Source: Thermococcus sp. (GTDB lineage Archaea > Methanobacteriota_B > Thermococci > Thermococcales > Thermococcaceae). Taken from it: 13,767 nt of DNA. Below the pieces are notes generated by a model that saw nothing but the letters and a program-made list of their open reading frames with translations, did not search any database and was not told where the DNA came from. Of this stretch, positions 6,043 to 13,490 are shown piece after piece. The stretch lies in NCBI GenBank assembly GCA_026987155.1, contig JALSNG010000040.1:1-13767 (forward strand), read 5' to 3'. Both the position numbers and the translations under genes were made by a program. How positions within the stretch are numbered: the stretch's first letter is position 1; every line of letters begins with the position of its first letter.

Positions 6043-7555
6043 GACCCTCCTTGTTATCCTTCTCATAGGGATGTCACTTCTATTCGCTCCTGTCAAGGGA
6101 GATAAACTTGTGTCCATTCAGGCCCTCAACAACGATTTCTACGCCGTGCCGGGCGATACGATAGTGGTTCCGTACACGGTTATCAACGTGGGGAACGAGC
6201 CCATTGGAAACGTTACGGTTTACGTTGTTGGCCCCACGACGGGTTTTCAGTACGGCATCAGGGTTGTCAGGGAGCCTATACCACCGGGGGGCACTTACAA
6301 CGGCACGATAACCTTCACCGTTCTAAACCCTGAACCCGGGAAGTACATTCTCAAACTGGTGGCCAAGATCGGTGAAGTGTACTCCGAGGCCCCCATAACA
6401 GTGATTGTCAAGCCGGTTATCGATTACTTCCCGAGGATAAAGGTCAGTAAGAGGTACGTTTATGGGGAGGATGTTAACGTCAGCCTCGAAGTGGTTTCGA
6501 AGGCCAACACGATAATAAGCGGCAGAATAGGTTACGAGGTTGCCTTAAACGGAACGGTAATAAGGAACGTGAGCTCTGTGACCTTTGTACGGCCCGGCGG
6601 GGTGTGGCGGGGTGAAATCTATCTCGTCAAACCATCAATTGGTCTGTACACGGTTCGTCTCTGGGCGAACATGAGTGGTGTTTACAGGGAGACCCTCGCG
6701 ACCTTTGAAGTTTACCGGCGTAACTTGAGTTGTGTTGCCGAGTTCAGAAACGGAGCCATTCACGTGTTTGTATCCGACCCAAGCGGTAGTGGGGTCGGCG
6801 GGGTGAGGGTCTACATAAACGGGGCCGAATTCATAACCCGGGAAGATGGAACGGTGACGTATCTCGTCACTACGCCAGGGGTTTACAACGTCGTGGCCGA
6901 TTTGGACGGACGAATCGTGAAGGAGAAGATAACGGTCGCGCAACTCGCCGTCGATGTTGCCCAGAGGGGTAACAGGCTTCTCATCCGGGTTCGTGCGGGG
7001 GAAAAGCCGGTGCCGGGAATTGTGGTGAGCGTTTCCGGCTCTGAGGGATCAACCTATGCGGTGACCAACGAGAGTGGCAGCGCCGTAGTGAACCTGAACC
7101 TGACCGGTTATGGCCCCCTCATGGTCTCGGCTGAGAGTGAGAGGTACCTTGGGGCAAGAATAACCTTCACGGCCACCCCTCCCCAGACTACAACCTCAAC
7201 AACGACAACCACTCCTGTCCCTTCAAACATTAGTCCCACTCAAACGCCGGCTTCTCCCAAGGGCGGCTCTCTCCTTGGAGTTATTATCATAATAAGCGGG
7301 TTTCTCCTTGGAGCAAGCGTTTACCTCGCTTTCTTTAGCCCCATAGTTCAGGAGGAAACCATCGATAGGTATTACTTTGTGAAGGTGAAGGCACCGCGGA
7401 TGAGGGCTATGAAGGGCTTCCGCTTCGAGAAACCCATAACGGGGGTCGATGTTAGGGCAACCAAGGGGCGTGCAAGGATAGAGGGCAATAGTGTCGTTTG
7501 GGAGCTCGACCTTGAACCGGGGGAGGAAGCATATCTCCAGGTTCTCCTCGGATGA
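6032..7555 (+). CDS. Membrane-anchored surface protein with beta-sandwich repeats
   Basis: A 507-residue protein I do not recognise by name. Residues 2-22 (RFRTLLVILLIGMSLLFAP) are an export signal. The extracellular part (about 25-380) is beta-rich with Ig/CARDB-like repeats: YTVINVGNEPIGNVTVYVVG, EPGKYILKLVAKIGEVYSEA, SIGLYTVRLWANMSGVYRET, then two carboxypeptidase-regulatory-like segments (GVRVYINGAEFITREDGTV; VSVSGSEGSTYAVTNESGSA). Several N-x-S/T sites suit glycosylation. A Thr/Pro/Ser linker (about 381-410) leads to a membrane helix (about 411-439, LLGVIIIISGFLLGASVYLAF), and a basic 68-residue tail follows. The tail lies after the only internal helix and starts Lys/Arg-rich, so it should be cytoplasmic. 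GTG 6032 is the start, with GAGGTGAT six bases upstream inside hjc. A cell-surface binding or structural role is inference. Confidence 0.82.
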   Translation: MRFRTLLVILLIGMSLLFAPVKGDKLVSIQALNNDFYAVPGDTIVVPYTVINVGNEPIGNVTVYVVGPTTGFQYGIRVVREPIPPGGTYNGTITFTVLNPEPGKYILKLVAKIGEVYSEAPITVIVKPVIDYFPRIKVSKRYVYGEDVNVSLEVVSKANTIISGRIGYEVALNGTVIRNVSSVTFVRPGGVWRGEIYLVKPSIGLYTVRLWANMSGVYRETLATFEVYRRNLSCVAEFRNGAIHVFVSDPSGSGVGGVRVYINGAEFITREDGTVTYLVTTPGVYNVVADLDGRIVKEKITVAQLAVDVAQRGNRLLIRVRAGEKPVPGIVVSVSGSEGSTYAVTNESGSAVVNLNLTGYGPLMVSAESERYLGARITFTATPPQTTTSTTTTTPVPSNISPTQTPASPKGGSLLGVIIIISGFLLGASVYLAFFSPIVQEETIDRYYFVKVKAPRMRAMKGFRFEKPITGVDVRATKGRARIEGNSVVWELDLEPGEEAYLQVLLG

Positions 7556-7560
7556 GAATG

Positions 7561-7575
7561 ACAAACCTTATTAAG
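7561..7575 (+). promoter_or_regulatory. Promoter of the M42 aminopeptidase gene
   Basis: ACAAACCTTATTAAG, starting six bases after the surface-protein stop, matches the BRE (ACAAA) and TATA (TTATTAA, 7568-7574) pattern. The predicted start near 7596 leaves about 24 bases of leader carrying AAGGAGG. The aminopeptidase gene is thus likely transcribed on its own. Confidence 0.65.
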
Positions 7576-7619
7576 TGCAGTGGATACATTCAGACAGAAA
7601 TCTGAAGGAGGCGAAAGCC

Positions 7620-8657
7620 ATGGTAAACCTTGAACTGCTTAAGAAGGTCGTTGAGGCACCTGGAGTTTCCGGCTACGAGTTCCTTGGGATAAGGAACGTT
7701 GTCCTTGAGGAGCTTGAAGGACACGTGGATGAAATCCGGGTTGACAAGCTCGGAAACGTCATAGCCCACAAGAAGGGTAAGGGCCCTAAGATAATGATCG
7801 CCGCCCACATGGACAAGATAGGTCTCATGGTGAATCATGTGGACGAGAAGGGCTACCTCCACATCGTTCCGATTGGAGGCGTTGACCCCAGAACCCTCGT
7901 CGCCCAGAGGATTCGCTTCTTCACCGAGGAAGGCGAGCGTTTCGGAGTTGTTGGCCACATACCCCCTCACATCCAGAAGCCCGATGACAGGAAGAAAGCG
8001 GCCGACTGGGACACCATAGTCGTTGATGTCGGCGCGGACAGCAAGGAGGAAGCCGAGGAGATGGGCTTCCGCGTCGGAACCGTCGGTGAGTTCGCTCCAG
8101 CGTTTGTCCAGCTCAACGATAACAGAATTGCGACTCCTTACCTTGACGACAGGGTTTGCCTCTACGCAATGATTGAAACAGCCAAATCCCTCGAAAGCCA
8201 CGAGGCCGACATATACTTCGTCGCCTCCGTGCAGGAGGAGGTGGGTCTACGCGGTGCGCGCGTCGCTTCCTACGCCATCGATCCGGAGATAGGCATAGCG
8301 ATGGACGTCACCTTCGCCAAGCAAGTTGGAGACAAGGGCAAGATAGTTCCGAAGCTCGGAGGCGGCCCGGTAATGGACGTTGGGCCCAACATCAACCCCA
8401 AGCTGAGGGCTTTCGCCGACGAGGTCGCCAAGAAGTACGGCATAGAACTCCAGGTCGAGGCCAGCCCAAGACCTACAGGAACCGACGCCAACATAATGCA
8501 GATTAACAGAGAGGGCGTTGCTACCGCAGTTCTCAGCATACCGATACGCTACATGCACAGCCAGGTCGAGACAGCTGACCTGAGGGACATAGACAAGACC
8601 ATCGAGTTCGCCAAGCACTTCCTTGAGGAGCTCAGGCGAATGGACCTTACCCCGTGA
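7620..8657 (+). CDS. M42 family (TET-type) metallo-aminopeptidase, closest to Pyrococcus TET3
   Basis: A 345-residue M42 aminopeptidase. Such enzymes form hollow tetrahedral dodecamers that trim peptides left by the proteasome. The dinuclear metal site is intact: His63 and Asp65 (AAHMDKIG), the bridging Asp in TPYLDDRVC, catalytic Glu-Glu in QEEVGLRGAR, Asp in IAMDVT and His in RYMHSQVE. The metal-binding GTDAN segment is also there. The overall sequence, including VGTVGEFAP and the C-terminal end MDLTP, resembles my recall of Pyrococcus TET3, which prefers basic residues (lysine) at the N-terminus, more than TET1 or TET2; the substrate preference is therefore a family inference. ATG 7620 has AAGGAGG eight bases upstream and gives the family start MVNLELLKKVVEAPGVSGYE. 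The gene has its own promoter and a T-rich terminator. Confidence 0.92.
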   Translation: MVNLELLKKVVEAPGVSGYEFLGIRNVVLEELEGHVDEIRVDKLGNVIAHKKGKGPKIMIAAHMDKIGLMVNHVDEKGYLHIVPIGGVDPRTLVAQRIRFFTEEGERFGVVGHIPPHIQKPDDRKKAADWDTIVVDVGADSKEEAEEMGFRVGTVGEFAPAFVQLNDNRIATPYLDDRVCLYAMIETAKSLESHEADIYFVASVQEEVGLRGARVASYAIDPEIGIAMDVTFAKQVGDKGKIVPKLGGGPVMDVGPNINPKLRAFADEVAKKYGIELQVEASPRPTGTDANIMQINREGVATAVLSIPIRYMHSQVETADLRDIDKTIEFAKHFLEELRRMDLTP

Positions 8658-8669
8658 GAATCGACACCT

Positions 8670-8690
8670 GCTTTTTACTTCCTTTTCTTG
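8670..8690 (+). terminator. T-rich terminator after the M42 aminopeptidase gene
   Basis: Twelve bases after the stop, the plus strand reads CTTTTTACTTCCTTTTCTT, with a further CCTTTTATTT at 8703-8712. Successive T-runs without a stem are typical of archaeal termination. Confidence 0.5.
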
Positions 8691-8796
8691 GGATTTCCAG
8701 AGCCTTTTATTTCCCTGGACTATCTGCAGGGACTCCCTCAACGTTCGGTAGTTTTTGTGTATCCCCGCAGGAGAGGCATGCCTGTTCTCTATCCAT
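8675..8796 (-). pseudogene. Possible decayed small zinc-ribbon (CxxC) protein gene
   Basis: In the 215-base gap between the aminopeptidase and CYTH genes, the minus strand opens at ATG 8796 and reads MDREQACLSCGDTQKLPNVEGVP before drifting to a stop at 8707-8709. The start resembles small archaeal zinc-ribbon proteins, which continue with a second Cys pair and a basic tail. Shifting the frame after GVP gives CR, a TAG stop, and then SREIKGSGNPKKRK ending at TAA 8675-8677. This is what a homologue with a small deletion or a stop mutation would look like. No good ribosome binding site precedes the ATG; an A/T-rich TTAAATT lies at about 8807-8813. It may equally be chance. Only 29 codons are open in one frame. 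Confidence 0.22.
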
Positions 8797-8872
8797 TTTC
8801 GATACGAATTTAAGGGGATCCGCATACTCTTCTAAACGTGGGGAGACACGGGTTTAGACTGGGGGTGCTACT

Positions 8873-9409
8873 GTGATTGAGGTCGAGGTCAAGGGTTATG
8901 CGGATGATGATGTGTTTGAGAGGGTCCGGGAGAGCTTTGATTTTTTGAGAAGGGAGTACCATGAGGACACCTACTACAGTCATCCATGCAGGGATTTTTC
9001 AAGAACAGACGAAGCGCTTAGGATACGGGTCAGGCGATTTGACGGCCATTTTGAAGCTTTCCTGACGTATAAGGGTCCAAAGCTCGATAAGGTATCCAAA
9101 ACGCGGGAGGAAATCGAGGTTCTCATTGAGGATCCTGAGGCTCATGCGAGAATCCTTGAGGCCCTTGGCTTTCGGGAGGTCTTGACGGTTGAGAAGGTTC
9201 GAGAGAGGTACTACGTCGAAAAGGGCGTAACAATAACCCTCGACGAGGTCAACGGTCTGGGTAAGTTCGTGGAAGCTGAGGCAATGACCGAGGATGAGTC
9301 CAACGTGCAGGAGTTGGTGGAGTTTCTTATGGGAATTCTCAGGGAACTCGGCGTTAGGAGGTTTGAGAGGCGCTCCTACCTTGAGTTAATCCTTGAGAAG
9401 GGAGTGTGA
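8873..9409 (+). CDS. cyaB: CYTH-domain protein, class IV adenylate cyclase (CyaB) / triphosphatase type
   Basis: A 178-residue CYTH domain protein. It opens with the family signature E-x-E-x-K (Glu3, Glu5, Lys7; IEVEVKGY) and keeps the basic and acidic rows that line the triphosphate tunnel: ALRIRVRR, TYKGPK, KTREEIEV, VRERYYVEKG, ITLDEVNGLGKFVEAE. CYTH enzymes bind nucleoside or inorganic triphosphates with divalent metal; archaeal members are annotated CyaB, but most probably act as thiamine- or inorganic triphosphatases or have unknown substrates, and cAMP production is not shown by sequence. GTG 8873 is the start, with GGGGGTG five bases upstream. Its TGA stop is followed at once by the ATG of the helical-repeat gene, so the pair is very likely co-transcribed. 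Confidence 0.88.
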   Translation: MIEVEVKGYADDDVFERVRESFDFLRREYHEDTYYSHPCRDFSRTDEALRIRVRRFDGHFEAFLTYKGPKLDKVSKTREEIEVLIEDPEAHARILEALGFREVLTVEKVRERYYVEKGVTITLDEVNGLGKFVEAEAMTEDESNVQELVEFLMGILRELGVRRFERRSYLELILEKGV

Positions 9410-10213
9410 ATGGGAAAACTGGATGAACTCTTTGGCCGTTCCAGCGATAAAAAGCGTTCGGAGCTTGAGATTCTCGAAGAGATTGAGGACTACGTTGTTG
9501 TGGGGGACTTTGAAGGAGCGGTTGAGCTGGTGGGGTCCCTTAACACTGAAATCAACCGATTCTTGGCGCTCCGTCTCATCTTGAGGGGGATTTTGAAGGA
9601 AGTTGAAAAGGGGGAGGTGAAAAAGGAGGAGGTCATTGGAGTTCTCGGAGTTGTTGTTCCGCTGATTAATTCCATCACCAACGGGAGACACAGGGCCCTG
9701 CTGACCTTTGATACCGCCCTGATTCTCTACTACCTCGGAGACAGTTTGCGCGGGGATCTCTCCCTGAAGGCTGCAATAAACCTGGCCTCTGGCCACGACG
9801 ACGTTCTTGTGGAGATGGTAAGGGAACTCGTTAGGAGGGGGCTTCTCGAAAAAGCCGCGGGGGCGCTCAAACTCGTAAGGGACAGGGATAAACTTGATAG
9901 CGTGCTCGTTACGATAGCGGAGATATTCCACCGCATGGGTGAGTTTGAGAAGGCAAAGGAAGTGGTGAAGCACATAAAGAATCCTTTTCACAAGGCTATG
10001 GCACTTTACTACATGGCCATCGTTGAGAATTCCCGTAACCCTGAAATGGCAAAGACCCTCATTGAAGGGGCCATAAAAGTGGCTGAAGGAATAAACGAAC
10101 CGGACGCAAGATTCGAGATAATGATGAAGCTGTACGACCTGAAAGCAACTATTGAGGGTTCCTCTATACGTCTTGCAGATATTCTGGGGAAGAAAAAACC
10201 TCCTCAAGAATAA
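9410..10213 (+). CDS. Unrecognised all-helical (TPR-like) repeat protein
   Basis: A 267-residue soluble protein with no name I can give. It is almost wholly helical, with pairs of amphipathic helices of 30-40 residues that look like TPR or HEAT-type repeats: GDFEGAVELVGSLNTEINRF, LLEKAAGALKLVRDRDKLDS, MGEFEKAKEVVKHI, NPEMAKTLIEGAIKVAEGI. Such solenoids usually serve protein-protein contacts. A basic, Pro-containing end (ILGKKKPPQE) is probably unstructured. No enzyme motif, signal or membrane segment is visible. ATG 9410 follows the CYTH stop directly, with AAGGGAGTG inside the end of that gene as ribosome binding site. Its last 50 bases (10164-10213) lie over the 3' end of the ABC ATPase gene on the other strand. 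A role with the CYTH protein is inferred from position alone. Confidence 0.8.
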   Translation: MGKLDELFGRSSDKKRSELEILEEIEDYVVVGDFEGAVELVGSLNTEINRFLALRLILRGILKEVEKGEVKKEEVIGVLGVVVPLINSITNGRHRALLTFDTALILYYLGDSLRGDLSLKAAINLASGHDDVLVEMVRELVRRGLLEKAAGALKLVRDRDKLDSVLVTIAEIFHRMGEFEKAKEVVKHIKNPFHKAMALYYMAIVENSRNPEMAKTLIEGAIKVAEGINEPDARFEIMMKLYDLKATIEGSSIRLADILGKKKPPQE

Positions 10214-11024
10214 CTGGCGGGATTCTCCTGCCCTGCCGTTTTAATTCGTTGTACACAGCCAGGGGAGGAGGTAGTTTCACACCGATCTTTTCCAGGTCTT
10301 CAAGGTTATCTATGAGTTCCTCCGGTTTTCCCTCAAGAATTACCCTGCCATGATCAATTACCGCTATCCTGTCTGCCCTCTTGAACAGGAAGTCTGCATT
10401 GTGGTCCACGAGTACTACGGTGACGTTTTCTTGTATGTTTAGGTCCGATATAAGTTTTAAAACTTGCCTTCGGCCTTCTGGGTCAAGTTGTGTAGTGGGT
10501 TCGTCGAGCACGAGGATCTTCGGTTTCATTGCCAGGATTGCAGCTATTGCCAGTCTCTGTTTTTCACCCCCGCTGAGGTTAGGTGGGAACTCCTCGCGTT
10601 TGTCCTGAAGTCCCGACACTTTAAGCGCCCACTCGACTCTCTCCAGGATTTCTTCCCTCGGAAGTCCAAGGTTTTCGAGGGCAAAGGCCACTTCCTCTTC
10701 AACGGTCATGCTGAAAATCTGACTCTCTGGGTTCTGGAGGACGAGTCCCACGAGGGTGGAGAGCTTCGGAACGGGCGTTTTCATTGTGGAATAATTTTCC
10801 ATCGTTTCAGGGTCGGTAATCGTCACCTCCCCCTCAAACTCCCCTCTGATGGAGTGGGGTATGATGCCGTTGAATGTTAAGCACAGGGTGGATTTTCCAC
10901 TCCCGCTCGGTCCGACGATTCCGAGGAACTCTCCTCTCCGTATGTTAAGGTTAATCCCGTTCAGAACGTATTCCGGACTTCTGCGATATCGGAAGCGCAG
11001 GTTTTTGACCTCAACGACGTTCAT
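10164..11024 (-). CDS. ECF-type (CbiO/EcfA-like) ABC transporter ATP-binding protein
   Basis: A 286-residue ABC ATPase with every catalytic motif: aromatic A-loop (Phe11/Tyr13), Walker A GPSGSGKST (38-46), Q-loop Gln97 in LVLQNPESQIFSMTVEEEVA, signature LSGGEKQ (150-156), Walker B ILVLDE (170-175), D-loop Asp181 and H-loop His208. The QNPESQIFS stretch and the C-terminal PPPLAVYNELKRQG segment are typical of energy-coupling-factor ATPases for cobalt, nickel or vitamins. ATG 11024 is the family start and overlaps the trkH stop by four bases (11021-11024), so it is translated with trkH. No second ATPase, EcfT or S-component is next to it: downstream genes run the other way. It may work with subunits encoded elsewhere, or with TrkH. 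Its last 50 bases overlap the convergent helical-repeat gene. Confidence 0.9.
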   Translation of the reverse strand: MNVVEVKNLRFRYRRSPEYVLNGINLNIRRGEFLGIVGPSGSGKSTLCLTFNGIIPHSIRGEFEGEVTITDPETMENYSTMKTPVPKLSTLVGLVLQNPESQIFSMTVEEEVAFALENLGLPREEILERVEWALKVSGLQDKREEFPPNLSGGEKQRLAIAAILAMKPKILVLDEPTTQLDPEGRRQVLKLISDLNIQENVTVVLVDHNADFLFKRADRIAVIDHGRVILEGKPEELIDNLEDLEKIGVKLPPPLAVYNELKRQGRRIPPVILEEVFSSPEYLQDV

Positions 11025-12502
11025 CTCTTCCTCACCATCCTTGGGGCGAGGAAGAGGACGCTTATTATGAAGACGAGGGTCGAGAATATCTCCAGGCGCC
11101 CTATCCACATGTGGAGGATTAGGAGCACCTTGATGTCTGGGGGAAGCGCTGGGGAGGTTATGCCCACACTGAGCCCAACGTTTCCCTGGGCTGAGGCCAC
11201 CTCAAAGAAAGAATCGACGAGGGAAACTTTTAGCCGCAGGGCCATGTAGACGGTTCCTAACAGGAGGATAGCTATGTAGGTCATCGTAAAGCTCATGACT
11301 TCCTGGATATCAGAATCCGTGAATACATAGTCCCCGACCTTTCTCTTTATCACCGCCCCTCTCGGCAGTATGGCCTGCTGGAGGGTCCATTTAAGGCTCT
11401 CGTACATCAGCGTTACACGTATCAGCTTTATACCTCCGGCGGTACTTCCCGCTCCACCGCCAACGACCATTAGAATAGCTATGAGAAACTTACCGAGTTC
11501 TGGGTAGTTGTTGAGGTTGGCTATTCCAAACCCCGTACAGGTGATTGCCGAGACTGCGTGGAACACCGACTGTCTGAGGGCGGTTCCAACGGGGTCGCCG
11601 CTCTCAACGAGAACGTAGGCAAGGAGGAGTATAGTGGGGGTGAGGAACAGGAACATGTACCTTACCTGGATGTCTTCAAAAAAGGCCCTCAAACGTTTGC
11701 TGCTGAACATTCTGTAGTGGACTGTGAAGTTTACCGCGCCGAGTATCATGAGGAATATTGTTATTGCCTCTATGCTCATGCTGTGGAAATAACCTATGCT
11801 CTCGTCGTGGGTGCTCATACCACCGGTTCCAAGGCCGGTCATCGAGTGAGTCACCGCATCAAAGAGGTTCATCCCGTTAAGGTAATAGAGGTAGATCCCG
11901 AGCAGGGTGAGGATGAGATATATTTCGAAGATTACTTTGGAAGTGTTAACGAGGTTTGGCAGGATCCTTTCGCTTCGAGCCTCGGCTTTATAGAGTCTTG
12001 CCGCGGCAACACCGGGACGTATGAGTATTGTGAGGGCGACGAGAACTATCCCTATTCCCCCGAGCCACTGCATCCAAGCACGCCAGAAGAGGAGTATATG
12101 GGGATAGCTGGATAGGTGGCTCATCATAGTAAGACCAGTGCCGGTCCAAGCGCTCATACTCTCGAAGTAGGAATCCAGAACAGACATGTGGGCAATGTAT
12201 ATGAATGGCACGACACTTATTGCGGAGGCAAACAGCCAGGTGAACGCTGCTGCAACCATTGCCTGCCTGAGATTGACGTCTTCAAGCTTTTCCTGGTGTC
12301 TCCCAAGCCAGGCTCCGAGAAGGATGCTGAACGTACCGGGAATGGCAAAATAAACTACGTATTTTATTTCCCCTGGGTAAAACCATGCTACAAGAACTGG
12401 GAAGAGATACGCGAGTCCAACACCTTCAAGGATTGACCCGATGAGGTTTTTCACAACGAAGACGTCATCGGAAACGTTGATGTACTTCCCGAGTTCGAGC
12501 AT
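11021..12502 (-). CDS. trkH: TrkH-family potassium uptake protein
   Basis: A 493-residue polytopic membrane protein with about ten hydrophobic segments. It has the four pore loops of the Trk/Ktr family, each with a filter glycine: TGTGL (120-124), TGLGTGG (222-228), TCTGFG (321-326) and GNVGL (440-444). The flexible intramembrane loop VGGGAGSTAGGIK (347-359) behind the third pore is the TrkH gate. TrkH forms a dimer that passes K+ inward under control of a cytoplasmic TrkA ring that binds nucleotides; no trkA is in the window. ATG 12502 has GGTGG a few bases upstream and a strong promoter at 12533-12550. The next gene in the transcript is an ABC ATPase, overlapped by four bases, which is an unusual partner. 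Confidence 0.93.
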   Translation of the reverse strand: MLELGKYINVSDDVFVVKNLIGSILEGVGLAYLFPVLVAWFYPGEIKYVVYFAIPGTFSILLGAWLGRHQEKLEDVNLRQAMVAAAFTWLFASAISVVPFIYIAHMSVLDSYFESMSAWTGTGLTMMSHLSSYPHILLFWRAWMQWLGGIGIVLVALTILIRPGVAAARLYKAEARSERILPNLVNTSKVIFEIYLILTLLGIYLYYLNGMNLFDAVTHSMTGLGTGGMSTHDESIGYFHSMSIEAITIFLMILGAVNFTVHYRMFSSKRLRAFFEDIQVRYMFLFLTPTILLLAYVLVESGDPVGTALRQSVFHAVSAITCTGFGIANLNNYPELGKFLIAILMVVGGGAGSTAGGIKLIRVTLMYESLKWTLQQAILPRGAVIKRKVGDYVFTDSDIQEVMSFTMTYIAILLLGTVYMALRLKVSLVDSFFEVASAQGNVGLSVGITSPALPPDIKVLLILHMWIGRLEIFSTLVFIISVLFLAPRMVRKR

Positions 12503-12532
12503 GGGCCCACCGTAGGGTTAAGGGGAGGAGGC

Positions 12533-12550
12533 AAATATAAAGCTTTTCTC
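12533..12550 (-). promoter_or_regulatory. Promoter of the trkH-ABC ATPase operon
   Basis: Minus-strand GAGAAAAGCTTTATATTTG is a near-ideal BRE (GAGAAAA) and TATA (CTTTATATT). The predicted start near 12513 leaves a short leader with the GGTGG ribosome binding site before ATG 12502. It is one of the strongest-looking promoters in the window. Confidence 0.75.
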
Positions 12551-12552
12551 AG

Positions 12553-12567
12553 GTGAGAAAGGTTTAA
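12553..12567 (+). promoter_or_regulatory. Promoter of map
   Basis: GTGAGAAAGGTTTAAGG gives BRE (GAGAAAGG) and TATA (TTTAA, 12563-12567). The predicted start near 12590 falls just before AGGTGGTG, the ribosome binding site of map. It stands back to back with the trkH promoter, a few bases apart. Confidence 0.6.
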
Positions 12568-12602
12568 GGGGTTGATCTTCATTCTCCCTAAGGTGGTGTG
12601 AA

Positions 12603-13490
12603 GTGGATGAAATGGAAGCGCTCATAAGGGCTGGTGAAATTGCACGACGGGTTAAGGAGGAGGTTATAGATTTAATAAAGCCCGGAGCAAGGCTCTATGA
12701 CATCGCAGAATTCGTTGAGAGGCGTATAGTTGAGCTCGGCGGGAAGCCGGCTTTTCCCTGTAACCTCTCTATAAACTCTAATGCTGCCCATTACACACCC
12801 TACAAGGGGGACGAGTCCGTTCTGAAGGAGGGCGATTACCTCAAGGTGGACCTCGGTGTCCACGTTGAAGGATACATAGCGGATACCGCTCTGACATTCC
12901 GAGTGGGGATGGAAGAGGACGAACTTATGGAAGCTTCGAGGGAAGCCCTTGAAAACGCCATAGCAACCGTGAGAGCAGGAGTCAAAATCAGGGAGATAGG
13001 AAAGGTCATAGAGGACACCATACGCCGCAAGGGGTTCAAGCCCATAGTTAACCTCAGTGGGCACAAAATAGAACGCTTCAAGCTCCACGCAGGTGTGAGC
13101 ATTCCCAACGTATATCGAGGGGGGGACACTTACGAGTTAAAGGAGGGCGATGTCATAGCGATAGAGCCCTTCGCAACAACCGGGGCGGGCCAGGTTATAG
13201 AGGTTCCTCCGGCGCTGATATTCATGTTTCTCCGGGACAGACCCGTCAGAAGTGCCCAGGCAAGGAGACTGTTGATTCACATAAAGAGGGAGTACAACGG
13301 GCTTCCCTTCGCCTATCGCTGGTTGCAGGGTTTCATGCCCGAGGGTCAACTTAAGCTCGCACTGTCTCAGCTTGACCGCGTCGGAGCCATATACTCTTAC
13401 CCGATACTTCGTGAGGTCCGGGGCGGAATGGTGAGTCAGTTTGAGCATACAGTGATAGTGGAGAAGGACGGCGCCTACGTCACCACGTGA
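12603..13490 (+). CDS. map: Methionine aminopeptidase, type II
   Basis: A 295-residue enzyme that removes the initiator methionine from new proteins, the same length as the Pyrococcus furiosus type II enzyme. The pita-bread fold residues are there: substrate-contacting His63 (AAHYTPYKGD), metal ligands Asp83 (KVDLGVH) and Asp94 (IADTAL), the ligand His in KLHAGVSIP, the ligand Glu in AIEPFATTGAG, and the last ligand Glu in QFEHTVIVEKDG. The type II insert (about 195-255, ending LPFAYRWLQG) is complete. Start at GTG 12603 is supported by GGTGGTG four bases upstream and gives the family length; ATG 12612 is an alternative nine bases in. Single-gene unit, divergent from trkH. Confidence 0.95.
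   Translation: MDEMEALIRAGEIARRVKEEVIDLIKPGARLYDIAEFVERRIVELGGKPAFPCNLSINSNAAHYTPYKGDESVLKEGDYLKVDLGVHVEGYIADTALTFRVGMEEDELMEASREALENAIATVRAGVKIREIGKVIEDTIRRKGFKPIVNLSGHKIERFKLHAGVSIPNVYRGGDTYELKEGDVIAIEPFATTGAGQVIEVPPALIFMFLRDRPVRSAQARRLLIHIKREYNGLPFAYRWLQGFMPEGQLKLALSQLDRVGAIYSYPILREVRGGMVSQFEHTVIVEKDGAYVTT

Noticed and set aside
8654..8857. Plus-strand open frame of 67 codons after the aminopeptidase gene
   Set aside because: It starts within the aminopeptidase stop region, runs through the T-rich terminator, has a random composition and no ribosome binding site.
11025..11108. N-terminal extension of the ABC ATPase
   Set aside because: The extra 28 codons lie within trkH, have no ABC similarity, and ATG 11024 has a good ribosome binding site.
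11558..12115. Plus-strand open frame of 185 codons antisense to trkH
   Set aside because: It has an acidic low-similarity composition, no initiation signals, and lies wholly over the TrkH membrane-coding frame.
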